NCBI GenBank assembly: GCA_963818985.1
Contig: CAWFUJ010000010.1
Span: forward strand, 434,001 to 498,000
Direction of reading: 5' to 3'
Length of the DNA: 64,000 nucleotides
Origin: JAFEDN01 sp963818985
Lineage (GTDB): Bacteria > Pseudomonadota > Gammaproteobacteria > Coxiellales > Coxiellaceae
Of this stretch, positions 17,901 to 27,100 are shown in pieces. The position numbers were made by a program, and so were the translations under genes. Each line of letters begins with the position of its first letter. Position 1 is the stretch's first letter. The notes under the pieces were generated by a model. The model was not told the origin of the DNA. It saw only the letters and a list, made by a program, of their open reading frames with translations, and did not search any database.

Positions 17901-18410
17901 GATTTAAAGAGTTTGAATGTATTGTTGGACGATCGGTTTCGCGCCAGGATTACTGATTTTGGATTATCGAAGATGAAATCCGAAATGAGCAGTGCGAGTT
18001 CAAGCAAAGGAATGAAAGGTACGTTGGGCTGGATGGCGCCGGAACTGTTTACTGAAGAAGCCAAAGCCACCACGGCAGCAGATATTTATGCCTTTGCCAT
18101 GGTCCTATGGGAAATGATGGTGAATCCCTATCGAGTTCCCTTCCAGGGTTTGGCGCCTGCGTCATTGATTAGCGCGAAACTTGCTCGAGGTGATAAACAA
18201 GAAACCATTCCTGAAACCTGTCCACCCAAGCTGGCGCACTTGATGCGAGCGTGCTGGCAAGAACCTGACAAACGGCCACCGGCCAAAGTGCTGGCGAAAA
18301 GTTTAAGCGTGATATTCAAATCTTCACAAGAACAACCTTCAAAGGCATCCGTGCAATCTCAAAAAGATAAAGTCGTGCAAAATGATGATTTATTCACCGC
18401 CGCTTTTTAA
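14991..18410 (+). CDS. Receptor-like protein kinase with FG-GAP propeller ectodomain
   Basis: A 1139-residue single-pass protein. Residues 1-500 are seven near-identical FG-GAP blades with intact GDINGDGxxD calcium loops; one CSPG-like repeat follows (505-605), then a Thr/Pro-rich stalk (604-697) and a transmembrane helix (about 705-731, ILIGAAVGGLAAFAALCGG) with YYRRKK stop. The cytoplasmic part ends in a full tyrosine-kinase-like (TKL) domain (about 845-1115): G858-S-G-A-Y-G863 loop, K878 in VAIK, probable alpha-C E896, HRD D971 with K973 and N976 (HRDLKSLN), DFG D989, a Ser-rich activation loop, APE E1018 in GWMAPE and an alpha-F Asp in AADIYAFAMVLWEM. All key residues are present, so activity is expected. 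ATG 14991 has AAGGAG 8 nt upstream; the earlier in-frame GTG at 14961 has no such site. No signal peptide. Ligand and substrate unknown. Confidence 0.85.
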   Translation: MKNGQFPAVLNLTDLNGQNGFKLDGENNNDNSGGSVGAAGDINGDGHDDLVIGAYGYPSNSGKGRSYVVFGGPGVGGSGDILLSSLNGANGFKLDGENNNDNSGGSVGAAGDINGDGHDDLVIGAYGYPSNTDKGRSYVVFGGPGVGQSGDLMLSSLNGTNGFKLDGENNNDYSGWSVRAVGDINGDGHDDLVIGAVEYLSGSAKGRSYVVFGGPGVSKSGGLLLSSLNGANGFKLDSENNADYGSGSVSAAGDINGDGHDDLLIGAYGYPSNNFKGRSYVVFGGPGVGQSGDLLLSSLNGTNGFKLDGENNNDRSGVSVSAAGDINGDGYNDLLIGAYEYPSGSGKGRSYVVFGGPGVGGSGNILLSSLNGANGFKLDGENNNDQSGLSVSAAGDINGDGYTDLLIGAYGYPSNTDKGRSYVVFGGPGVGGSGNILLSSLNGANGFKLDGENNNDDSGAPVSAAGDINGDSVDDVLIGAHGYPGGANKGRSYVVFGDVPPVLVNNSLSIGVGGTIAVNSSNLGAYDRNHNNQSLLFVFTGLQHGFFALRSTPITPVVNVTQAQVRNGTVTFSHDGSAFAPSYNVTVRSTGIAWTGPIPANITFIPVPTTTPVFSTTTSPSATPSMPTLSLSPSPSGTPTPTSTILPTTTTSGSTPTPTPSPMTLNPTTTIMPPITPTPTLTPTLTPTSNFTPPFSTAPSSDDHSILPILIGAAVGGLAAFAALCGGAWYYRRKKQGASKTLVTETPKDSKLFSPVQSAAKRTSSRDVEDYSTPGNISPVSMELASISQHQLPLPPPASISEHQPGKADPESFSELKISSRSQISHVSSQLIDDVGDMKISLSIAYQDLEFDEKDKLGSGAYGTVYKGTYKFNDVAIKQLHAQQLSAAAVDELKLEAGILGSMRSNYIVQLQGICLEAPHFCLVMELMPKGSLYSVLQNSPELPLSVRYQIGLDVCYGLYHLHEKDILHRDLKSLNVLLDDRFRARITDFGLSKMKSEMSSASSSKGMKGTLGWMAPELFTEEAKATTAADIYAFAMVLWEMMVNPYRVPFQGLAPASLISAKLARGDKQETIPETCPPKLAHLMRACWQEPDKRPPAKVLAKSLSVIFKSSQEQPSKASVQSQKDKVVQNDDLFTAAF
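15048..16485 (+). repeat. Seven phased 213-bp tandem repeats (propeller blades)
   Basis: The block beginning GGCTTTAAACTCGA starts at 15048, 15261, 15474, 15687, 15900, 16113 and 16326, exactly 213 bp (71 codons) apart with no indels. Units differ by scattered substitutions only, and the last is cut short where the CSPG-like domain begins. Each unit encodes one propeller blade. Such regularity points to recent amplification or ongoing homogenisation. Confidence 0.92.
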
Positions 18411-18462
18411 GACTGGCGTTTAGCGTATTTCGCATATTTAACAACTTAAGGAGATCATTTTT

Positions 18463-21400
18463 ATGAAACAAGGACAATTTCCGGCAATATTGCCGTTAGC
18501 CAGTTTGAATGGCCAAAATGGTTTTAAACTCGACGGGGAGAATATTAAAGATCAGAGCGGTTATTTCGTTAATTGGGCTGGTGATTTCAACGGCGATGGT
18601 TACGATGATCTGATCATTGGATCTTATGGTTATCCCGGCGGTATCAATAGAGGTCGCAGCTATGTGGTATTTGGTGGGTTAGGAGTGGGCAGTGGCGGAC
18701 TATTCAATCTTTCCAGTCTTACTGGCTCTAATGGCTTTAAACTTGACGGCGAAAATAACGGAGATTGGAGTGGTGTTTCTGTCAGTGCGGCTGGGGATTT
18801 CAATGTTGATGGATATGACGATCTCATCATCGGTGCTCATAATTATCCAGGAGGAGTCGGTAAAGGCCGCAGCTATGTGGTGTTTGGTGGGGCGGGGGTT
18901 GGCAGTAGTGGTATATTCAGTCTTTCCAGCCTCAATGGCACGAATGGCTTTAAACTGGATGGAGAAGACAATAATGATCAGAGTGGCGCTTTCATCAATG
19001 CAGACGGAGATATCAGTGGTGATGGGTATAACGATCTCATCATCGGAGCTTGGGGCTATCTGGGAGGCGGTGGTAAGGGTCGCAGTTATGTGGTCTTTGG
19101 TGGATCCGGCATAGGTAGTGGTGGTCTTGCTTCGCTGTCTAGTCTTAATGGTATTACCGGCTTTAAGCTAGATGGTGAAAATAATGGAGATTATAGTGCT
19201 GTTTCTCCTAGTATAGTTGGGGATATCAGTGGTGATGGGTATGATGATCTGCTCATTGGGGCTGATCGTTATTTAGCCGGCAGCCTGAAAGGTCGCAGTT
19301 ATTTGGTGTTTGGTGGTCCTGGAGTTGGCAACAGTAGCCTATTCAATCTTTCCAGCCTGAACGGCGCCAATGGTTTTAAACTGGATGGAGAAAATAATAA
19401 TGATTGGAGTGGCCATTCTATCAGTAAAGCCGGAGATATCAATGGTGATGGGCATGCCGATATAATCATCGATGCCTATGGTTATCCGAAAGGCAATTAT
19501 ACCGGTCGCAGCTATGTAGTGTTTGGTGGTCAAGAGGTTGGCAGTAAAGGAGTATTTAATCTCTCAAGTTTAAACGGTGCTAACGGCTTTAAATTGGATG
19601 GAGAAAATAATAATGATTACAACGGCAATTTGGGCAATAAGTTTATTAGTGCGGCGGGAGATATCAATGGTGATGGGTATGGGGATGTGGTTATTGGGGT
19701 GTATGGTTATCCAGGCGGAAATAGTAAGGGTCGCAGCTATATATTATTTGGTGGATATCAGGTAGGCAGTCGCGGAACTATCGCGCTATCAAGTTTTGAT
19801 GGCATCAGTGGCTTTATAATTGATGGTGAAAATAATAATGATTACAGCGGTATTTCCGTTAGCGCCGCCGGGGATATCAATGGTGATGGGGTTGCCGATC
19901 TGATTATTGGGGCATATGGCTATCCGGGAGGCAGCAATAGAGGTCGTAGCTATGTGATATTTGGTGATATTCCACCCGTCTTAGTGAACAACAGCCTGTC
20001 ATTATCCGTGGGTGCAGCGATTCAACTAAATTCAACTTATTTATCTGCTTATGATCGCAATCATAACAATAATACCCTGGTATTTGTTCCCAGCGGTGTG
20101 ACTCACGGCCAATTTGAAAGTGTCAGTGCGCCTGGCGTTGCACTGGTTAATTTCACTCAGCAACAAATAATCAGTGGCGTGGTTCAGTTCGTTCATGACG
20201 GCACATTGGTCGCCCCAACTTATAACATAACAGTACGCAGCCCGGGTATTGCCTGGACTGGCCCGGCGTCTGCGAAAGTTACCTTTTTGGGAACACCGCT
20301 CAGCTATTTTCCTGCGGTGATTCCGGTGGCCAGCTTAAATGGCCAAAATGGATTTCGGTTAGAGGGCGAAACCGCCGCTGATACCAGTGGTTACAGTATG
20401 AGTACTGCGAGTGATGTGAATGGAGATGGTTATGCGGATATGGTGATAGGCGCGCCTAGCCATAACAATGAGGATGGCCGTACTTATGTGGTTTTCGGCG
20501 GCCCCAATGTGGGTCAGAAAGGCTTGATAACTCTCAGCAGCTTAAACGGCACGCAAGGTTTTAAAATTAACGGACGGACTGGATCAAAGGAACAAAATGG
20601 TTTTTCGGTGAGTGGATGTAATGTGAATGGAGACCTTTATGGCGATCTCCTCATTGGGGCGTATTTAGGCGGTCAAAGTGATGCGGGTCGAAGTTATGTC
20701 GTCCTGGGTAGTCCTGGGATAGGCAGTCAGGGTTGGTTGAATGTCACTGCGCTCAATGGAGCCAACGGTTTCAGGATCGAAGGGGGGGCGGCGTATGACT
20801 TCAGTGGTAGCTGGGTCAGTCCGGCGGGGGATATCAATCAGGATGGCTACGATGATTTGGTGATCGGCGCTCCACATGGTGGTGTGCCGTACGCCGCTTT
20901 TAGCGGGGCATTGCAAGTTGGGCACAGCGATGTCGTCTTCGGCAGTCCAGCTTTGGGCAATAGTGGGGTTTTTAATTTATCCAGTCTCAACGGTCTAAAC
21001 GGCTTTAGAGTGAATGGGCAGTTGCCTGGAGATCAGAATGGTTATACGGTGAGCGCCGGAGACATTAATGGAGATGGCGTTGATGATCTACTGACAGGCG
21101 TTTTACTCCAACACGGCGGCAGTCGAACTTTGCCTGCCCGCAGTTATGTCATATTCGGAGGTGTAGGTGTTGGAAAGGGCGGAAGTGTGAACCTTACTGC
21201 GCTCACCGGTCAGAATGGCTTTCAGATTGATGGTGAATTAACCACCGACTATGGTAATGGTTGGGTGAGCGGTTGGTTGAACGTGGCCGGAGATATCAAT
21301 GGAGATGGTTATGCAGAGGTTATTGTGGGGGCTTTCGAGGCCTCGCCGGGTGGAATAAAACAGGCAGGACGTAGTTATGTCATCTTTGGTGGAACAAAAA

Positions 21401-24006
21401 TCCACGGCAATGGTTCGCTATCGCTGACCGGCTTGAACGGCGCCAACGGGTTTAAACTGGATGGAAGTATAGCCTATGAAGGCAGCGGTTCCTCCGTGAA
21501 CACGGCTGGAGATGTGAATGGCGACGGCTACGCGGATTTAGTGATTGGAGCGAATGGGTTGGGAAGCGTGGGCGGTGGTTATGTCATCTTTGGCGGGAGG
21601 AATATAGGAAAGAATGGGTCATTGCCGCTTTCCACTGTGGACGGCACGAACGGTTTTCAAATTGAAAATAATGCATCCTATAATATCAATTTGGGTTGGG
21701 CGGCCGGTTTTGCAGGAGATGTCAACGGCGATGGAATAGATGACTTTTTCATTACCGATGAGGAAGCGTCGCCCGGAGGGCGAACGAATGCCGGTTGTAG
21801 TTATGTTATTTTTGGCGATGCACCGCCGACTCTGGTGCAAAACCGCTTGTCTTTGTATCCAGGATTAACAGTTTCGTTGAATAGTAGTTTTCTTTCGGCT
21901 TATGACCGCAATCATAACAATAATACACTGGTATTTGTTCCCACCGCTGTTTCACATGGGCAATTTGAGTTAATCACTCAGCCGGGAGTGTTTCTGATGA
22001 ATTTCACACAACCGCAGTTGATTGGCGGAAGCGTGCGATTTATCCACGATGGCAGTTCATTTACACCCAGCTACGATATGACCGTATACAGCGCGGGCAT
22101 TGCATGGACAGGGCCTTCTTCGGCCAATATCACTTTTATACCCGCGGCGGCGGCGACAGTTGTTTCTACGCCGGTCACCACGTCTCAAACACTTACTCCC
22201 GTTCAGACACCGACTCCTTCTGTCACCGGCACTGTCACACCCAGCCCCTCGCCATCATCCACGCCTATTCCCAGCACGCCTACGCCAACCGCGACTTCAA
22301 CACTAACTCCGAGTCCTGCCGGTCCTGTGCTGCTCACCAATCAGTTAACCCTGAGCGACGGTCAGACGGTGATATTATCTTCCAATAATCTGCAAGCGAG
22401 TGAAGCTGGATTTAACGACAGCCAACTGGTTTTTTCCGTGGGCAATGTGCGGAACGGTTATTTTTCCACAGTGCTGATGAGCAATGGCGTGACGAAAAAT
22501 CTCACGAGTTTTACTCAGGCGCAGATTCAAAGCGGCGCGGTTGAATTCATTCATGCTGATAACGGTCAGGCGCCGGCTTATGCCGTGCTGGTGAGCGATG
22601 GTGTGCAATCCACTTTGCCGAGTGCTGCGATGATTCATTTTAAGGGCGCGCCGATCATTACCCAAAATACGCTCAATATCACGGTGGGTGGAACCATCAC
22701 TTTGACACCGGCGTTGCTCAATGTCACGGCCACTGACGGCAGCGCACCGAGTCAGGTGATCATTACGGTCAGTAATTTACAGCATGCCACCCTCACTTCC
22801 ACGGTGACGGGAATGCCGGTGAATAATTTTACGTTAGCGGATGTGCAGGCCGGCGATATTCAATTGACAGACGATGGGAGTTCGATCACGCCGAGTTATA
22901 CCATCACCGTCGAAGGCGTTAAATCGCTGAGTAGCGCACCGAACCAGAGTCAGGTTTATTTATCCAATCAAGGCGTGTACGCGCCGCAGTTGGGGAATAA
23001 TTATTTAGCGGTGACGCAAGGGGCAGCCACGCAGTTGTCAAATCGTTATTTATCGGCAATGCAACCGAATGGTCAGGCGCTGGATAATGATAATGCTACC
23101 CAGTTTTATATCAGTGACATCAATCACGGTCATTTCAGTTTAACCATCCAACCGCAGACCTGGATATCGTTTTTTAATCAAGAACAATTAAGCAACGGTC
23201 AGGTGCAGTTTATCCAGGACGGTTCGTTATCCATCCCGGGTTATAGTGTTTCAGCCAAAGCGTTTGGCTTACAAAGCGCCAGTCAGCCGGCGGGAATTTT
23301 CTTTACGCCGGTGAATGAAGCGCCGCCATTGACCTCTTCGACGGGAGGCTCAGACTATTCAACCGTGCAGAAAGCGATTATCGGGGCGGTGGTGTCAGGA
23401 ACCATCGGGATTTTCTTCGCGGTCTTTCAGGTGTGTCTGAAGCGCGCGGCGAATAAAAAATTATTGCAGGCGCTGGGCGAAGGCACGGATGAGTATGATC
23501 TGACCGTGGTGCGTCCGGTGGCGAAAGAAATTGCCCAGCGAATCAAAATCACGGGATTTTTGAACGCGACCACTAATCGAGAGATGATGAGCTTTAAGGG
23601 CGCGGTGCGCAGCCTGTTAACTGCTCTGGATGAGCGTGGCGTGGATTTAAATCTTGCCGATATGAAACCCGCCAAAAAAGACGCGTTGGTCAATGAAATC
23701 GGCAATCAGGTTGAACGTTGGGTGAAAGTGAATCGCCGGAGATGCACGGCCTGTTGTCCAAACTTAACAGCATTTTTTAAACCGCAACTCAATCCAGATA
23801 GTTTAAGAGCAGCGGCGGGAGAGATTGCGGATAATATTGTTCAAGCCCGGAAAAGCCAACTAAGCTTAAGCGTGAACCTGTCGGTATCCGGCAGCCCGGT
23901 GTATCAAGAACCACAAAAAAAGCCCAGCGTGGAACTGGGGTTGGTCGATTCCTCACGGCAATCCAATCCGCCGGAGGAAGTGCGCAGTGATTTATCTTCC
24001 TCCTAG
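18463..24006 (+). CDS. Giant double-propeller / CSPG-repeat membrane protein, array member 4
   Basis: 1847 residues, intact. In order: seven FG-GAP blades (1-500), a CSPG-like repeat (503-605), a second seven-blade propeller opening with the family N-terminal motif without its Met-Lys (614-1116, PVASLNGQNGF), a CSPG-like repeat (1120-1225), a Thr/Pro/Ser stalk (1226-1286), three CSPG-like repeats (1287-1620) and a transmembrane helix (about 1634-1655, AIIGAVVSGTIGIFFAVFQ) followed by KRAANKK. The cytoplasmic tail carries ITGFLNATTN, the Cys cluster CTACCP, NPDSL and near the end PSVELGLVD. The repeat of the N-terminal motif at the second propeller indicates a duplicated propeller-CSPG unit. 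ATG 18463 follows AAGGAG. The gap to the kinase gene is 52 nt. Confidence 0.8.
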   Translation: MKQGQFPAILPLASLNGQNGFKLDGENIKDQSGYFVNWAGDFNGDGYDDLIIGSYGYPGGINRGRSYVVFGGLGVGSGGLFNLSSLTGSNGFKLDGENNGDWSGVSVSAAGDFNVDGYDDLIIGAHNYPGGVGKGRSYVVFGGAGVGSSGIFSLSSLNGTNGFKLDGEDNNDQSGAFINADGDISGDGYNDLIIGAWGYLGGGGKGRSYVVFGGSGIGSGGLASLSSLNGITGFKLDGENNGDYSAVSPSIVGDISGDGYDDLLIGADRYLAGSLKGRSYLVFGGPGVGNSSLFNLSSLNGANGFKLDGENNNDWSGHSISKAGDINGDGHADIIIDAYGYPKGNYTGRSYVVFGGQEVGSKGVFNLSSLNGANGFKLDGENNNDYNGNLGNKFISAAGDINGDGYGDVVIGVYGYPGGNSKGRSYILFGGYQVGSRGTIALSSFDGISGFIIDGENNNDYSGISVSAAGDINGDGVADLIIGAYGYPGGSNRGRSYVIFGDIPPVLVNNSLSLSVGAAIQLNSTYLSAYDRNHNNNTLVFVPSGVTHGQFESVSAPGVALVNFTQQQIISGVVQFVHDGTLVAPTYNITVRSPGIAWTGPASAKVTFLGTPLSYFPAVIPVASLNGQNGFRLEGETAADTSGYSMSTASDVNGDGYADMVIGAPSHNNEDGRTYVVFGGPNVGQKGLITLSSLNGTQGFKINGRTGSKEQNGFSVSGCNVNGDLYGDLLIGAYLGGQSDAGRSYVVLGSPGIGSQGWLNVTALNGANGFRIEGGAAYDFSGSWVSPAGDINQDGYDDLVIGAPHGGVPYAAFSGALQVGHSDVVFGSPALGNSGVFNLSSLNGLNGFRVNGQLPGDQNGYTVSAGDINGDGVDDLLTGVLLQHGGSRTLPARSYVIFGGVGVGKGGSVNLTALTGQNGFQIDGELTTDYGNGWVSGWLNVAGDINGDGYAEVIVGAFEASPGGIKQAGRSYVIFGGTKIHGNGSLSLTGLNGANGFKLDGSIAYEGSGSSVNTAGDVNGDGYADLVIGANGLGSVGGGYVIFGGRNIGKNGSLPLSTVDGTNGFQIENNASYNINLGWAAGFAGDVNGDGIDDFFITDEEASPGGRTNAGCSYVIFGDAPPTLVQNRLSLYPGLTVSLNSSFLSAYDRNHNNNTLVFVPTAVSHGQFELITQPGVFLMNFTQPQLIGGSVRFIHDGSSFTPSYDMTVYSAGIAWTGPSSANITFIPAAAATVVSTPVTTSQTLTPVQTPTPSVTGTVTPSPSPSSTPIPSTPTPTATSTLTPSPAGPVLLTNQLTLSDGQTVILSSNNLQASEAGFNDSQLVFSVGNVRNGYFSTVLMSNGVTKNLTSFTQAQIQSGAVEFIHADNGQAPAYAVLVSDGVQSTLPSAAMIHFKGAPIITQNTLNITVGGTITLTPALLNVTATDGSAPSQVIITVSNLQHATLTSTVTGMPVNNFTLADVQAGDIQLTDDGSSITPSYTITVEGVKSLSSAPNQSQVYLSNQGVYAPQLGNNYLAVTQGAATQLSNRYLSAMQPNGQALDNDNATQFYISDINHGHFSLTIQPQTWISFFNQEQLSNGQVQFIQDGSLSIPGYSVSAKAFGLQSASQPAGIFFTPVNEAPPLTSSTGGSDYSTVQKAIIGAVVSGTIGIFFAVFQVCLKRAANKKLLQALGEGTDEYDLTVVRPVAKEIAQRIKITGFLNATTNREMMSFKGAVRSLLTALDERGVDLNLADMKPAKKDALVNEIGNQVERWVKVNRRRCTACCPNLTAFFKPQLNPDSLRAAAGEIADNIVQARKSQLSLSVNLSVSGSPVYQEPQKKPSVELGLVDSSRQSNPPEEVRSDLSSS

Positions 24007-24112
24007 TTGAGTTGATGGATAACTTCGGTGGATTTATAGGTTTGGTCTACACCGGCGAAATCCGGGCAAGTGAATTCTCGGCGATTGATTAACAACATAA
24101 GGAGTCAGTATT

Positions 24113-27100
24113 ATGAAAAATGGACAATTTCCGGCAATCCTGCCGTTAGCGAGTTTGAACGGGCAGAATGGATTTAAAATTGATGGTGAGGCATTTAATA
24201 GCTACAGCGGCGCATCTGTCAGCGCAGGTGGGGATATTAATGGTGATGGTTATGACGATTTACTGATTGCAGCCAATAATTTTAACAATGCAACAAGCCG
24301 AAACTATGTCGTATTTGGTGGACCTAATATAGGTCATAGTGGGTTGATATCTTTATCAAATCTTAATGGATCTAATGGTTTTAAATTGGATGGAGAGATG
24401 CTAGGCGATGCGTCTCCTCCTGGAGATGGCTATTCGATTAATGGAGCGGGAGATATCAATGGTGATCACATAAGTGATTTACTAATTGGAGCCTACAACC
24501 ATAACATAAGTACAGGACGTAGTTATTTAGTTTTTGGTGGTTCAAAGGTGGGTATTAACGGTTCGCTCCCATTATTTAGTTTAAATGGGATCAATGGTTT
24601 TAAAGTGGATGGCGAAGTGCTTGATGATCAAAGTGGTGTATTAGTGAGTGCGTCAGATGATGTCAATATGGATGGCTACATTGACCTATTAATCGGAGCT
24701 AATGGCTATCGTGGTGGAACAGGATATGGTCGTAGTTATGTAGTATTTGGTGGACCTAACATAGGCAGTAGCGGAATATTAGTACTATCAAATTTGAATG
24801 GTACGAATGGTTTTAAGATGAATGGTGAAGAAGGAGGAGATTTTAGTGGTTCTTATGGTGCGACTGGTGACATCAATGGTGATGGTGTTGCTGATTTAGT
24901 GATAGGAGCTCATGGCTATCCAGCGGGTACTTATCAGGGACGAAGCTATGTTATTTTTGGCGGAATAGGTATAGGCGGGAATGGGAATATTTCTCTAAGC
25001 AGTCTTAATGGCAGTACTGGATTTAAAGTCGACGGCGAGAAAGCAGGTAGTTTAAGTGGTTGGTCAGTTAAAACGGCTGACATTAATGGTGATTATGTCG
25101 ATGATTTATTGATTGGATCTCCGTGGTGTAACAATCATACTGGTTCCAGTTATGTGGTATTCGGGGGGGCAAATGTTGGAAACAATGGCCTTTTCCCCTT
25201 AGCTAATGTCAATGGTAAAAATGGTTTTAAATTAAACGGAGAATCTAGCCAGGATGAAAGTGGGTATTCTATCAATACAGCTGGGGATATTAATGGTGAT
25301 GGTTATCTGGATGTTATTATTGGTGCACACCTACATAATAATTCAAGGGGTCGTAACTATGTGATGTTTGGTGGCCAAAATATCGGCGGAAACGGTATCA
25401 TTTCACTTACCGATCTTGAAGGTATGAATGGTTTTAAGCTGGATGGTGAATTGCCTGGTGATCACAATGGTATTTCAGTTGGTACCGCTGGTGATATCAA
25501 CGGCGATGGAGTGGCTGATATGATCATTGGAGCCTTTGGATATAACAATTTGACTGGTCGCACTTATGTGGTGTTTGGTGATATTCCACCCGCCTTAGTG
25601 AACAACAGCCTGGCATTATCTGTGGGCGCTACTATACAACTCAATGCAACTTATTTAGCTGCTTACGATCGCAATCATAATAACAATACGTTGGTATTTA
25701 TTCCCAGTGCAGTGACTCACGGTCAATTCGAAATTATTGGTGTACCCGGTATTCCACTGGTTAATTTCACGCAACAGCAAGTTGCCAGCGGCGTGGTTCA
25801 GTTTGTGCACGATGGCAGCTTGGTTGCGCCCAGTTATAACATGACTGTCCGTAGTACAGGTATTGCCTGGACGGGTCCTTCCCCTGCAAAAATCAATTTT
25901 ATCGGCGCTCCTCAAAGTTATTTTCCTGCAATCCTGCTGTTAGCCAGCTTGAATGGGCAAAATGGTATTAAGATCGACGGAGAATCTGCGGGCGATACTA
26001 GCGGCAACTCGGTTAGCGCCGCTGGTGATGTGAATGCCGATGGATGGGCGGATTTAGTCATCGGAGCACCTTTACATTCTCCTGCCGGGCGCAGTTACGT
26101 GGTGTTTGGAGGTCCGGGTGTGGGTGGTAGTGGGCTCCTCGCTCTTTCGGCATTGAATGGCACTCAAGGTTTTAAACTGGATGGTGAAGTCATCAATGAT
26201 CAAAGTGGTATTTCAGTCAGCGGAGCGGGAGATATCAACGATGATGGTTACGCAGATTTGTTGATTGGTGCTAATCACTATAATAGTTTAACCGGGCGTA
26301 GTTATGTGGTATTTGGTAACCCAAAGGTGGGGAGTAGCGGGATTATTCTCCTTTCCGCCCTTTCTGGAATGAATGGATTTAAAGTGGATGGTGAATTTAT
26401 AGATGAACAAAGTGGATACTCTGTCAATGTAGGGGATATTAATGGTGATGGCATAGCCGATATACTTATTGGGGTCCTAGGGATTGGTTCAGGTCATGGC
26501 TATGTTTTATTTGGTGGTTCAGGTGTTGGGAGCAATGGTAATATCAGCCTCGCCAGCCTTTCAGGAATCAATGGGTTTAAATTGAATGGTGAAGCTAACG
26601 GAGTAGCCGGTAACTCAATCAGTACCGCCGGAGATATTAATAATGATGGGTATATAGATTTGTTAATAGGCGACTATCGTAATAACATTAGCACGGGCAG
26701 CGGTTATGTCGTATTCGGTGGTCCTGGGGTGGGGGGAACCGTAGGCGTCATCTCTTTATCGAATCTCACCGGGATCAACGGTTTTAAGCTCTATGGGGAG
26801 TTACAGGGTAATGTAGCTGGATATTCAGTGAGCGGGGCGGGTGATATAAATAATGACGGTTATTCGGATCTGTTAATAGGGGCTTATGGTTATGGCGCCA
26901 ATACCGGTCGCAGCTATGTGGTCTTTGGCAACCCAATAATTGGCAGTAATGGCAGCATTGCGCTGGGCAATCTCAATGGCGTCAATGGGTTTAAAATGGA
27001 TGGAGAAAATCTGCACGATAACAGCGGCTATTCTGTGAGTTTAGCCGGTGATGTTAACGGTGATGGATATGCTGATTTGCTGATTGGGGCTCCTAATTAT

